A DNA stretch of 64,000 nucleotides from Zoogloea sp044344315 (GTDB taxonomy: Bacteria; Pseudomonadota; Gammaproteobacteria; Burkholderiales; Rhodocyclaceae). Positions 26,431 through 36,021 of the stretch are shown here, one piece after another. The stretch lies in NCBI RefSeq assembly GCF_044344315.1, contig NZ_JBIJDC010000005.1, positions 15,716 through 79,715 of the forward strand, read 5' to 3'. A model generated the notes under the pieces. The model had not been told where the DNA came from, ran no database searches, and worked only from the letters and a program-made list of their open reading frames with translations. Both the position numbers and the translations under genes were made by a program. The number at the start of each line of letters is the position of its first letter. Positions within the stretch are counted from its first letter, which is position 1.

Positions 26431-28847
26431 GGCGATGCCTCCCATGGGTTCATGGGTTTGAAATACGGGTAGCGGTCTTCGCGACGGCCACGGTGGAGGG
26501 TGGTGAAGGTGGATAGCACTGCGCTGCCAAGCACGGCGGGTTCGGCCTTGTCCACCGGCCCCAGGTGGGACACGCCCACCAGGCTGGCGCTGCCGACACG
26601 GAAGCCGGCATCCAGCCAGCACAGGCGGTGCAGGGTGTGGGCCGGCTTGCTGGTCTCGATGGCCAGCTCCAGCACGGCGGCCAGGGTGCTGCAGCGCGCC
26701 CGCGGCACTATCACCGTGAAGCGATGGGCGTGACGGCGGTAGAAGGCCAGCAGGGCGTCGTCGGGCAGGGGGTCGTCCGGGTCGCGGGCCGGGCAGGGGC
26801 TGTCCTGGGTGGCGCGACGCAGCATCAGTGCCGCATGGGCGCCGGCCAGTTCCTGTTCCCAGTCCTCCAGGCCGGCGGCGTTGAGGGTGCTCTCGCTGCC
26901 ACCCAGTTCGAGGGCCGGCCCGATCAGGGCGCTGCCCAGGAAGGCGGCGGTGGGCCGGCGCAGGCGGAAGCCCTCGATGATCTGCACCGGGGCTTCGGCG
27001 AGGATGGAGAGCAGGCGCGCCAGGCCGGGCACGGTGCCGCGGGCCCGGTACAGCTCGGCCATGTGCAGCAGCAGCTCGCGGCGTACCCCTTCGCGCACCC
27101 GCGTATCGAAGCTCAGGGCCAGGAAGCTGCCCAGCCAGGGCAGGGCCTCGGCGGGCACCAGGCGCGGGTCGATGAGCTGGGGCAGCACGTCGATGCGCTG
27201 GTCCATCTCGGTCATCCAGCCTTCGAAGAGGGCCAGGGCGCGCTCGGTGGCGTCGGCGGCGGCCGGGTCGGAGCGCCAGTAGGCGGGCAGGTAATCGAGC
27301 AGGGACGGGCGTGGGAAGGTGGCGCGCAGGGCGAACAGGCTGGGCCCCTGGCGCCGGGTGCCGGCAAGGCGCACGCGCAGCCACAGGTAGCGGCCGGGGG
27401 GCGCGGTGAGCAGGTATTCGAGGGTGCGCATGCCGGCCGGCAGCGCTGCGGCGGGCTGGCGGGCGGCGGCCAGGGGGTCTTCGGACGGGCGCTCGCCGAC
27501 GCTCCCGGCAAAGGCCACGTCGGCCCGGGCCGGGCGTCGGTCGGCCACCCCGAGGGGCACCCAGCCTTCGGCCTCGTCATCCACCACCGAACCCAGGGGC
27601 GGCCAGGGGTCGTCGATGGGGGCCGGGCGGGTGTCGCCCACCCGGTCGGCGGGGAGGCGGGCGCGGCGGCGGATCTCGAAGGGTGGCAGGTCATCGGCGC
27701 TGCGGGCTTCGATGTGCACGGCACAGTCGGCCGGCAGGCACAGATCCACGAAGAGGCGGTGCCACTGGCAGCCGAAGATGCCGGAGTCCAGCGCCCAGGT
27801 TTCAACCACCCCGCTGCCGGCCAGGTCGGCCTCGCGGGGGTAGAGGGGGCGGGCACCGGCGGCGGTGCTGGCCATCACCCGGACGCCATCGCAGCCCTGC
27901 TGGGTGTCCTGCTCCAGCCACAGGGCGCGGCCGTCGAAGCTGCGCACGGCAAAGCCGCGCTCGGCCTCCACGCTGTCGGGGCGCAGGGTGTACTCGCGGA
28001 AGAGCGTGGGCAGCGGGTCGCCCGGGCGGTGGGCAAGCTCCCCCACCACCAGCCGGTCGGCGGCGGTGAGGATCATGGGCAGCGGTGCCGTGGCCATGGG
28101 CAGGGTGTGCAGCACGGCACCCCCCGGCCCGACGCGGAACAATTGCCATTTGTCGGGGCCGCCTTCGACCAGGGCCACGGCCTCGGGCCAGGCCGGGTTG
28201 GCGGTGAGGGCGACGATGCGCCGGCCCGCGATGGCCGGTGGCATGTAGCCGTGCCAGGCGCCGCCCCAGGGCTGCACCAGCAGCCGCGGCTCGGCCCGGT
28301 CGGCGACCACCAGGCCAAAGGCGCTGCAGGCGAAGGCGCCTGGGTCGATGCCCGGCGGCAAGGGCACGACGGAGAGCACGCGCAGGTCCGGGGCCAGCAG
28401 GATCAGGCGCCGCCCGGCCCGGTCGAGCAGCCAGCAACGGCCGGCCGGGTCGAGGGCGATGGCGTCGGGCGCGGCGGGAGCCGGGGCAGGGCCGACGGGG
28501 GCGAACTCCAGGCCGGGGGTCGGGGCCGGGGTGTCGGCGACCGGCGTCGGCAGGGGGAGCCAGCCGGCCGGGGTGAGCAGGCTCAGGGGTTTGCTGGGGG
28601 TGGCGACGATCACCTGCTGCGCACCGCAGTGGTCCGGCGCACAGGGCAGGACCACGGCCGTGCCGAGGCGGGCCTGCCAGGCGGCGTAGTCGGCCGGGCT
28701 GATGGGTGCGGCGGGCGCGGCGTCACCGGCCGTGGCGGCCGTTGCCAGCACCACGGCGGCGGGGGTGCCCTCGATGCGCGTGCCGACGTGATCGCAGCGC
28801 TCCCACATGGGGCGCCCGGTCAGATGGGCGAAGCGCGGGCCGCTCAT
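26427..28847 (-). CDS. Phage tail protein I-like baseplate wedge protein with propeller-like extension
   Basis: An 806-residue protein in two parts. Residues 1 to about 500 have repeated short beta-type units (AIALDPAGRCWLLDRAGRRL and similar), suggestive of a beta-propeller. The part from about 515 starts LLDYLPAYW and includes LPWLGSFLALSFD and RRELLLHMAELYRARGT, the signature of the phage P2 gpI/TIGR02242 tail proteins. In eCIS this corresponds to the Afp12/gp7-type wedge component. It overlaps its upstream neighbour by one base (TGATG) and its downstream one by four. Confidence 0.85.
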   Translation of the reverse strand: MSGPRFAHLTGRPMWERCDHVGTRIEGTPAAVVLATAATAGDAAPAAPISPADYAAWQARLGTAVVLPCAPDHCGAQQVIVATPSKPLSLLTPAGWLPLPTPVADTPAPTPGLEFAPVGPAPAPAAPDAIALDPAGRCWLLDRAGRRLILLAPDLRVLSVVPLPPGIDPGAFACSAFGLVVADRAEPRLLVQPWGGAWHGYMPPAIAGRRIVALTANPAWPEAVALVEGGPDKWQLFRVGPGGAVLHTLPMATAPLPMILTAADRLVVGELAHRPGDPLPTLFREYTLRPDSVEAERGFAVRSFDGRALWLEQDTQQGCDGVRVMASTAAGARPLYPREADLAGSGVVETWALDSGIFGCQWHRLFVDLCLPADCAVHIEARSADDLPPFEIRRRARLPADRVGDTRPAPIDDPWPPLGSVVDDEAEGWVPLGVADRRPARADVAFAGSVGERPSEDPLAAARQPAAALPAGMRTLEYLLTAPPGRYLWLRVRLAGTRRQGPSLFALRATFPRPSLLDYLPAYWRSDPAAADATERALALFEGWMTEMDQRIDVLPQLIDPRLVPAEALPWLGSFLALSFDTRVREGVRRELLLHMAELYRARGTVPGLARLLSILAEAPVQIIEGFRLRRPTAAFLGSALIGPALELGGSESTLNAAGLEDWEQELAGAHAALMLRRATQDSPCPARDPDDPLPDDALLAFYRRHAHRFTVIVPRARCSTLAAVLELAIETSKPAHTLHRLCWLDAGFRVGSASLVGVSHLGPVDKAEPAVLGSAVLSTFTTLHRGRREDRYPYFKPMNPWEASP

Positions 28848-31147
28848 CAGCAGGCCTCCTTGCCCACGGGCACCGGCATGCCGGCGAGGGGAGGCGCTTC
28901 GGCTTCCTCATCCAGCGGCGGCAGTTCTTCGGCGGTGGCGTCGGCGCCGATGCTGACCTTCACCTCCAGCAGCACCGGCAACTGCCATGGCAGCAGGGTG
29001 ACGCTTTCCTCCACCGGGCTGCGCACGCCGGTGCGGCTGATTTCCTCGCCCACCACCCGTACTTCATTGACCAGCCGCACGCCCTGCACCCGCAGGGTGG
29101 CGGCTTCGATGTCCCGGTCGCGCACGTCGCGGCCGAAGGGCCAGCCCTGGCCGTCGGGGCCATAGGGCGGCAGCGGGGCGAGGTGCTGGCGCAGGGCCAG
29201 TTCGATGTGGCGGCGCAGGGTCTCTTCGCCGGCGCCGGCCTCCGGCTCGACGGCCACCGAGCAGGACAGGCGCACGTACTGGGGCGGGGTGATGTAGAGC
29301 TCGGTGGTGACCAGCCGGCGGGGCTCCATCCAGGCGCACACCCGGCGCAGCATCTCCTTGTCGGGGGTGGGCTGATCGGGCTGCAGGGGGTCGTAGGCGG
29401 GCAGCACGATCAGGGTCACCACGCCAGGTACGCCGTCCACCCGCTCGTGGGGCTTGTGGCGGGGCAGCACGTGGGCGCGGCCCACCTGCACGCCGGGGGT
29501 TTCCAGGGCGAGGTTGGCGAAGTCGTCACTGGCCACGGCCCGGTCGTTGTGGCGCAGCACCTCGGGGATGCGCGCGCTGGCCTGGGGCAGGGTCTCGGCG
29601 TCGGCGCCGAACTCGGCCGGCAGCGGGTTGGCGGCCTTCAGGGCCAGGGCGGCGGCGGGGGCGGCGCGGAACACCCGGTTGATGCGCTCGGCGCCCACAT
29701 TGCCGCGCACGCCGCCACCATATTTGTAGGTGAGGCAGCGGATGGCCTCGCCCGGCAGGGGGATGCGGCCGTGGATGCCATCGCCAAAGGTGACGCTGCC
29801 ATCGGCGGGGTCGAGGGTGTAGAAGGGGTCGTCCGGACCGGCCAGGGCCAGGTCTTCCACCACCTGCCAGTTTTCCCAGCCGAGGGGGCCGAAGACCTGC
29901 ACCTGCGGGCTGCCGGGGATGACCGGGGTACGCGACAGGGTGTGGCGCTGGCCGGTGCGGCCGTCGCCGTAGCCCAGCAGCTCGGCGGCGGTGGTGATGG
30001 CCTGCTCGACGCGGACCACGTTGGCGTCGATCCAGCGCAGGCGGACGGGCGGGTGGCTGGGGTCGGCACGGCTGACGCGGATCCAGCCCAGCACCCGCTC
30101 GGCGAGCTTGGCGTTGTCGATGCGCGGGGGCAGTTCGCCAATGCCCAGCAGGTCGGGGTCGGGCGGGGTGAAGCTGGCGGCGGTCCAGTCGCCGAAGGGC
30201 TCGGCGCTGCCGGTGGCATCGGGCAGGCGCAGGCGCAGGGTGCCGCGGCGGCCCAGGCTGTCGGTACTGTCGGCGATCACGGCGAGGCGCTGGTAGCGCA
30301 CCCGGTCCACGTGCTGGGTGGTGCCCGTGAAGCTGCCGGTGGAGATCTCCCAGCGCAGGGGCCAGCGCTCGGGGTCGGTGCCGGCGTCGGGGCAGCGGTG
30401 GTGGTCGGTGCTGCCGCACAGGGCGTCGTCACTGCGCACGCCCAGGTTGAGCACCTGCCCGCCAAGCTGGGCACGCAGGGCCTTGCGGGCAGCGGCGGCG
30501 TCGTTGCCGTTGGCCTTGAGGGCGTCGGCCATGGCGGTCTCCGGGGCCGCCAGGCACAGCCAGATGCGGCCGTCCAGGCTGGCCCCGGTGGAAATGGGCG
30601 CGGGCAGCCGGCCACCCTTGGGCGCTTCCAGCGGGATGGGCCGGTACTGGGCCAGGGCCGGTGCGCTGCCCATGTGATCGACGAGCAGGGTGCTGACGTT
30701 CTCGATGCCACCGGCGAGCAGCGGGCCGGAATAGGGCTGCTTGACCCAGGCGCTGAGCTCCAGGGGCAGGACGGTGATCTCGTCGAGGGTCTGGTAGTGG
30801 ACGTCGCCGGCGGTGAACTCGAGGGTCGGGCTGCCGACCGCAAAATCCACCGGCACCGGGGCAATGCCCCGGCGGGCTTCCAGGCGCACCATGGCCTGGG
30901 CGGCCCGCGCCGGCCGTGGCGGAATGGCCAGCAGGCGCAGGAACTCCAGGCGCGCCACCTCGGGTACACGGTTGAGGCGGTAGAGGACGTTGTCGCCGAG
31001 GGCGGCAAACAGCTCCACCAGGGCGATGCCCGGGTCGGAGGCGTTGTGGTCGGTCCATTCCGGCGCGTGGGTCGGGATGCGGCGGATCAGCTCGGCACGC
31101 AGGTCGTCGAAGGCGCGGTCGTCGAGGCGGGGAGGTTGGATGGCCAT
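28847..31147 (-). CDS. Baseplate J/gp47-like wedge protein (Afp11-like)
   Basis: A 766-residue baseplate assembly protein of the gpJ/TIGR02243 type. The start has EWTDHNASDPGIALVELFA and LNRVPEVARLEFLRLL, both family hallmarks. The middle has a beta-rich insert and FGDGIHGRIPL, and the end has the EVRVVGEEISRTG region. It builds the baseplate wedge that triggers sheath contraction. ATG 31147 is preferred over GTG 31156 because GGGGG lies 8 bases before it and the upstream stop is one base away. Confidence 0.88.
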   Translation of the reverse strand: MAIQPPRLDDRAFDDLRAELIRRIPTHAPEWTDHNASDPGIALVELFAALGDNVLYRLNRVPEVARLEFLRLLAIPPRPARAAQAMVRLEARRGIAPVPVDFAVGSPTLEFTAGDVHYQTLDEITVLPLELSAWVKQPYSGPLLAGGIENVSTLLVDHMGSAPALAQYRPIPLEAPKGGRLPAPISTGASLDGRIWLCLAAPETAMADALKANGNDAAAARKALRAQLGGQVLNLGVRSDDALCGSTDHHRCPDAGTDPERWPLRWEISTGSFTGTTQHVDRVRYQRLAVIADSTDSLGRRGTLRLRLPDATGSAEPFGDWTAASFTPPDPDLLGIGELPPRIDNAKLAERVLGWIRVSRADPSHPPVRLRWIDANVVRVEQAITTAAELLGYGDGRTGQRHTLSRTPVIPGSPQVQVFGPLGWENWQVVEDLALAGPDDPFYTLDPADGSVTFGDGIHGRIPLPGEAIRCLTYKYGGGVRGNVGAERINRVFRAAPAAALALKAANPLPAEFGADAETLPQASARIPEVLRHNDRAVASDDFANLALETPGVQVGRAHVLPRHKPHERVDGVPGVVTLIVLPAYDPLQPDQPTPDKEMLRRVCAWMEPRRLVTTELYITPPQYVRLSCSVAVEPEAGAGEETLRRHIELALRQHLAPLPPYGPDGQGWPFGRDVRDRDIEAATLRVQGVRLVNEVRVVGEEISRTGVRSPVEESVTLLPWQLPVLLEVKVSIGADATAEELPPLDEEAEAPPLAGMPVPVGKEAC

Positions 31148-31148
31148 G

Positions 31149-31538
31149 TCAGGCACCCCCGTTCAGGTAGAAGGGGAACACCAGGTTCTGCGCGCCCGGT
31201 TCGCCGAGGATTTCGTAGCGGATGGCGATGCGCAGCACGGTGGCTTCCCGCGGGTCGGTATTCACGGCAACGGACTCGACGCGGATGCGGGCTTCGTCCC
31301 GGGCCAGGGCTTCGCTGACGGCGGCCCGGATGCGGGTGCGCAGTTCGAGGCTGTTGGGGGCAAACAGAAAACGCCGCAGGCCCACGCCGAAGTTGGGGCG
31401 GGCAATGCGCTCGCCGGGTTCGGTGAGGAGGATGGTGCGGATGGACTGTTCCACCGCCGCCGCACCGGAGATCCAGCCGAAGCCGTCGCCGGTGACCAGC
31501 GGAAAGCGCAATCCCTGGCCGAGCTTGTCTGTGCTCAT
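31149..31538 (-). CDS. gp25-like baseplate wedge protein (Afp9-like)
   Basis: A 129-residue gpW/gp25-family protein. It shows LRFPL, the E-Q-S-I-R-T-I-L-L-T-E-P-G-E-R segment, and N-F-G-V-G-L-R-R-F-L-F, all typical. gp25 nucleates sheath polymerisation on the baseplate. The ATG overlaps the upstream stop by 4 bases. Confidence 0.93.
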   Translation of the reverse strand: MSTDKLGQGLRFPLVTGDGFGWISGAAAVEQSIRTILLTEPGERIARPNFGVGLRRFLFAPNSLELRTRIRAAVSEALARDEARIRVESVAVNTDPREATVLRIAIRYEILGEPGAQNLVFPFYLNGGA

Positions 31539-34057
31539 GGTCCCCTCTTGGGAAATGGCAGGCAGAACTTCAGGAACAGCATCCAGCTGAACGAGGGCAG
31601 CGTGATCAGCACGGTGAAGATGATCTTGAAGAGGATCAGCGCGCAGATGGTCAGCACGGGGATGCCGAAGTTGCAGATCATGCCAATGCCGAAATCGCGG
31701 CGCGTGTCGGCCATGTCGGCGCCGGTGATGACGCCGGAGCCGGGGGGCGCCGCCATGCTGGCAAAGGGCTTGGCCCGGGCCCGGGCGATGCGCGGGATGT
31801 CGCGCAGCAGCTTGGGGATGTCGGGCATCTGGATGCTGGCCGGGCGGGCGCCGAGGAGGTCGGTGGGGTCGGCGATGGAGAAGGGCTCGCTGCGCCGGGT
31901 CCACACAATGCGCTCGGGCTCGCAGGGGGTGTGACCAGCGACGCGCACCCAGGCCCAGGCGGCGTAGAGGTGTTCGGCATCAAAGCGCAGGCGCGGCAGG
32001 GCATCGCCGCTGCGGGCTTCGGGCAGGGCCAGGCGTTCAGGCTCGGCGGTATAGCGGGCCGCGGCGGCGGTGCGGAAGGCGGCCAGCACGGTGCCCGCCA
32101 CCCGGATGCCGGGCAGCACCAGCAGGCCGCAGGGGGGCTGTTCGTTGAGGCTGAGCTGGGCCGCGCCCAGGGACAGGCCGGCGCGCAGGCCGGCCACGGC
32201 GGTGCCCAACTCGGTCTCGATGATCTCGATACGGGCATTGAGCTGATCCACCGCGCCATTGCCAGCGCCGGCCAGGCCGTCGTCGAAGCGGGCGTAGATC
32301 TTTGCGATGGCCTCGCCGTGGGCGTGGGCATCGAGAATCCACTGGGCCGGCAGGGTCACCGGCGGCCACGGCGGGGTGGCCTGGATGTCGCCCCGGGCGG
32401 CCTCCTGGGCGAGCAGGGTCTCGGACAGCTCGGCCAGGGCGGCGAGGCCCATCTGACGCTTGCCGTCGGCGGCCACGGCTTTCAGGTCGGCGGCCAGGGT
32501 ATCGTTGTAGAGCGCGTGGTTGAGGCGCGCGGCCAGGCACAGGCGGCAGCCGCGCAGGCGCAGCAGGGCCATCACCACCACCACCGCCAGGTGGTCGGTG
32601 CCCACCAGGCCGGCGTTGCCCTGGGCCGGAGGCGGCAGGGCGGTGCCGGCGAGCCAGGCATCCATCAACTGATGCAGGCGCTGGCGCAGCAGGGTGTCCC
32701 AGGCGTTGTTACCGGCGCCGCTCAACCAGACGGCGGCTGCAGTGGCCTGGACGCCGGCGCTGACGCCGGGCAGGTTGTTGAACAGGCCGGGCGCGCTGGC
32801 CGTGTCCGCGGCCGTGCTGGCGGCCCACAGATCGGTGCCGCTGCGCACGTTGCCGGCGATGTCGGCGTCGTCGGTGGCGGCCGCGGTGACGGTCTGCCAC
32901 AGCCGGGCCAGGGCCTCCAGCAGGGCCTTGTCGATGGTGTGGGCGAGGGTGTTGCCCACCTGGCCAAGCCCGCCGGGGGCGGTGGCGATCAGGTTGTCGG
33001 CGATGGCGGTGACAGCGGCCTGGGCAGGCCGTGCCGGCAGCACGGTGGCGTCGAGCAGGCTGCGCAGGTGGGGCAGGGCGGCATTGCGCAGATCGACGGC
33101 GCCCTGGAAAAGGGTGTCGAGGCGGGCCTGGGTGTGCTGGCTCAGCGCGGTGGCGACAGCCGCGGCCGTGTCGCCGGCCCGCTGCTCGGTGGGGATCTCA
33201 CGAGCGGCGCTGAACACCGGCAGGTAGCCGTACAGGGTGCAGTGGTCGGCGGCTTTGCCGGCGTCGGGGGGCAGCAGGGAAAGGGGCGCGCCAAGGAGGC
33301 CCAGGGGTGGCAGCTGGTCTGCGGCGCCCAGGTCGAGCAGGGTGCGCAGGCGCAGCTCCAACGTGGCGCTGGGGGCGGGCAGCTTTGCCGGGTCCACCGC
33401 GGCACCGGCGGCACCGGTCTGCAGGTCGGTGGGCAGCAGGGGCAGCCAGGCGCCGTGCCGTTCATCGACGGCGATCCAGTCTTCCCAGCGTTCCGGGGTG
33501 CCGGCCGGGCCAGCGACGAAGCGGCGGATCACCGCGCCGCTGCCCTTGATGCGTTTTCGGTCAACCCGCGGCCAGCCGGCGGCGGCGCAGACCACGTCGA
33601 AGCTGATGAGGTTGAAGCGCTCGTGCAGGGGCAGATAGAGCTTGCGCAGCCACGGGGGCGTGGCGGCCTTTTCGGCGGCGACGAGGCCGTGGGGGATGCC
33701 GTCGGCGTCCATGGCCGGGCCGCTGGAGGCTTCGATGTCGGTGCTGCCGGGCACGCGCCGGGCCAGGCTGGCCGTGGCGTAGCGGGCCTGCCCATGGGCA
33801 TCCACCAGCCCGGCCGGCGGCTCGGACCAGTCGCGCCAGGGCAGCAGCCGGGGCAGGGTCGGGCGCTTGCCGGCGGCCGTCGCCAGGAAGTCGTCCATGA
33901 AGCTGTCGCTCTCGAAGGACAGGAGGCGCGGCGCTGCTTCGGTGGGCACCTGGGCGAGGTCGCGCAGGAAGAAGGGCTCGGTGGCCAGCAGCCGCTCCCG
34001 CGAGGGGGCGCGGTTGGCCGGAACGAGGAGGCGCCTGCCCGTGGCCCGGCTCACCAT
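31535..34057 (-). CDS. eCIS-associated 840-aa protein with hydrophobic C-terminus
   Basis: I do not recognise this family. The 840-residue protein is mixed: an N-terminal 300 residues with several Trp-containing motifs (PWRDWSEPPAG, RWEDWIAVDE), a long Ala-rich helical middle, and a C-terminal part with VWTRRSEPFSIADP. The last 50 residues are strongly hydrophobic (PVLTICALILFKIIFTVLI, then a second segment with FSWMLFLKFCL) and end in KRGP, which looks like one or two membrane helices. It lies between spike and gp25, so a baseplate protein that can sit in or contact a membrane is possible. The ATG overlaps the end of the spike gene. Confidence 0.72.
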   Translation of the reverse strand: MVSRATGRRLLVPANRAPSRERLLATEPFFLRDLAQVPTEAAPRLLSFESDSFMDDFLATAAGKRPTLPRLLPWRDWSEPPAGLVDAHGQARYATASLARRVPGSTDIEASSGPAMDADGIPHGLVAAEKAATPPWLRKLYLPLHERFNLISFDVVCAAAGWPRVDRKRIKGSGAVIRRFVAGPAGTPERWEDWIAVDERHGAWLPLLPTDLQTGAAGAAVDPAKLPAPSATLELRLRTLLDLGAADQLPPLGLLGAPLSLLPPDAGKAADHCTLYGYLPVFSAAREIPTEQRAGDTAAAVATALSQHTQARLDTLFQGAVDLRNAALPHLRSLLDATVLPARPAQAAVTAIADNLIATAPGGLGQVGNTLAHTIDKALLEALARLWQTVTAAATDDADIAGNVRSGTDLWAASTAADTASAPGLFNNLPGVSAGVQATAAAVWLSGAGNNAWDTLLRQRLHQLMDAWLAGTALPPPAQGNAGLVGTDHLAVVVVMALLRLRGCRLCLAARLNHALYNDTLAADLKAVAADGKRQMGLAALAELSETLLAQEAARGDIQATPPWPPVTLPAQWILDAHAHGEAIAKIYARFDDGLAGAGNGAVDQLNARIEIIETELGTAVAGLRAGLSLGAAQLSLNEQPPCGLLVLPGIRVAGTVLAAFRTAAAARYTAEPERLALPEARSGDALPRLRFDAEHLYAAWAWVRVAGHTPCEPERIVWTRRSEPFSIADPTDLLGARPASIQMPDIPKLLRDIPRIARARAKPFASMAAPPGSGVITGADMADTRRDFGIGMICNFGIPVLTICALILFKIIFTVLITLPSFSWMLFLKFCLPFPKRGP

Positions 34058-34749
34058 ATGTTCCCCACGCCCGGTGTGTAGCTGGGGGAGACCACGCTGT
34101 TGGTGATCACCGCGTCGGCCTTCACCACCCCCGAGAAGGTGGACATGGCCGCATTGACGGTGACCATGGCCGCCGTGACCTCCAGCCCCGCCGGAGCCTG
34201 CACGGTGACGCGCACGTTGGCCGTGATCTCGATGTTGCCCACCACGTCGATCTTCACCTGGGCGCCGTTGGAGTGGGTCAGGGTGACGGTGCCGCCGGCC
34301 GCGTCGTCGAGGGTGAAGGTATGGCCGCCGTTGGTCTTGAGCTCCACCTTTTCGGTACCGGCGGTGTCGTCGAAGGTGAGGGTGTGGCCGCTGCGGGAGG
34401 TGATGGAGCGGATGTTGTTGGCGCTGTCCATGCTCTCGGGGGGCGTATCGACACCGTTCCACAGGGCACCGATGACCACCGGGCGGCGCGGGTCGCCGGC
34501 GGTGAAGGCCACCAGCACCTCGTCGTCCACTTCGGGGATGAACCAGGTGCCCCGGTCGGCGCCGGCCATCAGGGTGGCCAGGCGGGCCCAGGCCAGGGCG
34601 CTGCCGCCGTCGCTCTCCTCGACGAAGGGCAGGCGGATCTGCACGCGGCCCTGGCTGTCCGGGTCCTGCACGTCGGTGACGATGGCGGGGTAGACGCCGT
34701 AAAGGCGCGGGCGCTCACCGGCGGGTGCGGAGCTGGCGCCGGGAATCAT
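34051..34749 (-). CDS. gpV/VgrG-type spike protein
   Basis: A 232-residue protein with an N-terminal OB-fold spike domain (YPAIVTDVQDPDSQGRVQI, then ARLATLMAGADRGTWFIPEV and DEVLVAF, GDPRRPVVIGALWNG), as in phage gpV and VgrG. A repeated Thr/Val/Asp-rich stretch (TLTFDD, FTLDDAAGGTVTLT, VKIDVVGNIEI) follows, suiting a beta-helix. It forms the needle below the hub. The gpD hub is a separate upstream gene, so the VgrG/Afp8 architecture is split over two proteins. It overlaps the gpD stop by 4 bases. Confidence 0.93.
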   Translation of the reverse strand: MIPGASSAPAGERPRLYGVYPAIVTDVQDPDSQGRVQIRLPFVEESDGGSALAWARLATLMAGADRGTWFIPEVDDEVLVAFTAGDPRRPVVIGALWNGVDTPPESMDSANNIRSITSRSGHTLTFDDTAGTEKVELKTNGGHTFTLDDAAGGTVTLTHSNGAQVKIDVVGNIEITANVRVTVQAPAGLEVTAAMVTVNAAMSTFSGVVKADAVITNSVVSPSYTPGVGNIW

Positions 34750-35828
34750 GCGGACTCTCCCAGGTTGGGCCGCTGGGCCTCGAATTCGGTGCGGTAGCCT
34801 TCCACCTGATCGAAGCGGTGGGTGACGGCGGTGACCAGGTAGGTGCCGGCAAACCAGGGGCCCAGATCGACCAGCTCCACCTTCGAGCCCACATGCAGTT
34901 GCGGCGTGCCGCGGGTCACGCCGAGCCCGCGCAGGAAGCGCCGGGCGCGGCGGCGCAGGGCAGCTTCGGCCAGGCTGCGGGCCTCGGCGCCGGTGGCGGG
35001 GGCTTCCAGGTGGAGGTCGTCGGCGGCGTTGGCGAACACTCGGGTGACGATCTCGGGGCCGAGGCGGCCAGGGCCGGCCTCGGGGCGGATGGCGTCGGCG
35101 CCGGCGCTTTCGTGGATGGCCTCCTTGGCGGCCACGTCGTAGCCGTGCACGCGCACCTCGCCGCGCTGGTGGGCCAGGTCGGCAAGTACGGTGAAGCGGA
35201 TCAGCTCGTTCTCGCGGCTCAGGCGGATGGGGGTGTCGGTGAGGGCCGAGGCTTCGTTGATATGCACGGTGCCATCGCGCAGGGCGATCAGGGCGTCGCC
35301 GCTGCGGCTGCGCAGGGCGGTGAGTTCATCTTCGTTCACCTGCAGCAGGGCCACGTGGCTGGCGCCGCTGCGCCCGGCATCGGGGCTGAGGCCGGCCTCG
35401 GAGAGGATGCGACCGGCAATGTCGCCGTCGCTCTGGTTTTCCGAGAGGCGGGTGCGGCGGCGGTAACGCAGACCGGCGAGGGCATCTTCGGCCAGCAGGG
35501 TCAGCTCCGGTGGGCGCAGCTCCGGGTAGGCGGCGCCGATGCCCGTGATGAGGCCATCGAAGACGGTCAGTTCGTCGCCCGTGGTGCTGAAGGCGATGGC
35601 CAGGCGCTTGCCGAAGTCAATGTCGGCCGTATCGAAATGCACGTAATCCACGGGCTGGCCGGGTTCGCGGCTGCCCCAGTTGAGGAAGATTGCTTCCAGG
35701 GAGGCGACGCCGGCCGCGTCGGCACGGGCTTCGAGGCGGATCAGGTCGGCCTCAAGGCGCTCGGCACGCCGCCCGTCCACCTTGATCTGCGGGCGGCCGC
35801 TGGCGAGGAAAGGCGCGCTTGAAGTCAT
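34746..35828 (-). CDS. gpD-like baseplate hub protein (phage late control D)
   Basis: A 360-residue protein of the gpD/gp27 hub family. Typical features include an N-terminal beta domain (VHFDTADIDFGKRLAIAF), the L-L-A-E-D-A-L-A-G-L-R-Y-R-R segment, DIAGRILSEAGL, and the LHVGSKVELVDLGPWFAG / YLVTAVTHRFD closing part. It forms the trimeric hub joining tube and spike. The ATG overlaps the DUF5908 stop by 4 bases. Confidence 0.9.
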   Translation of the reverse strand: MTSSAPFLASGRPQIKVDGRRAERLEADLIRLEARADAAGVASLEAIFLNWGSREPGQPVDYVHFDTADIDFGKRLAIAFSTTGDELTVFDGLITGIGAAYPELRPPELTLLAEDALAGLRYRRRTRLSENQSDGDIAGRILSEAGLSPDAGRSGASHVALLQVNEDELTALRSRSGDALIALRDGTVHINEASALTDTPIRLSRENELIRFTVLADLAHQRGEVRVHGYDVAAKEAIHESAGADAIRPEAGPGRLGPEIVTRVFANAADDLHLEAPATGAEARSLAEAALRRRARRFLRGLGVTRGTPQLHVGSKVELVDLGPWFAGTYLVTAVTHRFDQVEGYRTEFEAQRPNLGESA

Positions 35829-36019
35829 GGACAGTCGCTCCGATGGCGCTGCTGGCGTTCGAGCTCTTCGGCCACCAGGGCGCGGACGAGGGCGCGGAGG
35901 TCTTCCATGCGCACTTCGAAGGGGGCGTCGTCGGCCGTGGCGCCACTGCCCGCTTCGGCCGTGCTGCCCCCCGGCAGGGTTTCGATGGTGGTGGAGACTT
36001 CGCCGATGGAGACGGGCAT
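35825..36019 (-). CDS. DUF5908-type small eCIS protein
   Basis: A 64-residue protein with the DUF5908 pattern: an MPVSIGEV start, a Gly/Ser-rich linker, and a C-terminal amphipathic helix (MEDLRALVRALVAEELERQQ). Such proteins lie between the tube-initiator and hub genes in eCIS clusters; their role is unknown. The ATG at 36019 fits the family's MPxxI start; longer frames do not. Confidence 0.75.
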   Translation of the reverse strand: MPVSIGEVSTTIETLPGGSTAEAGSGATADDAPFEVRMEDLRALVRALVAEELERQQRHRSDCP

Positions 36020-36021
36020 GC

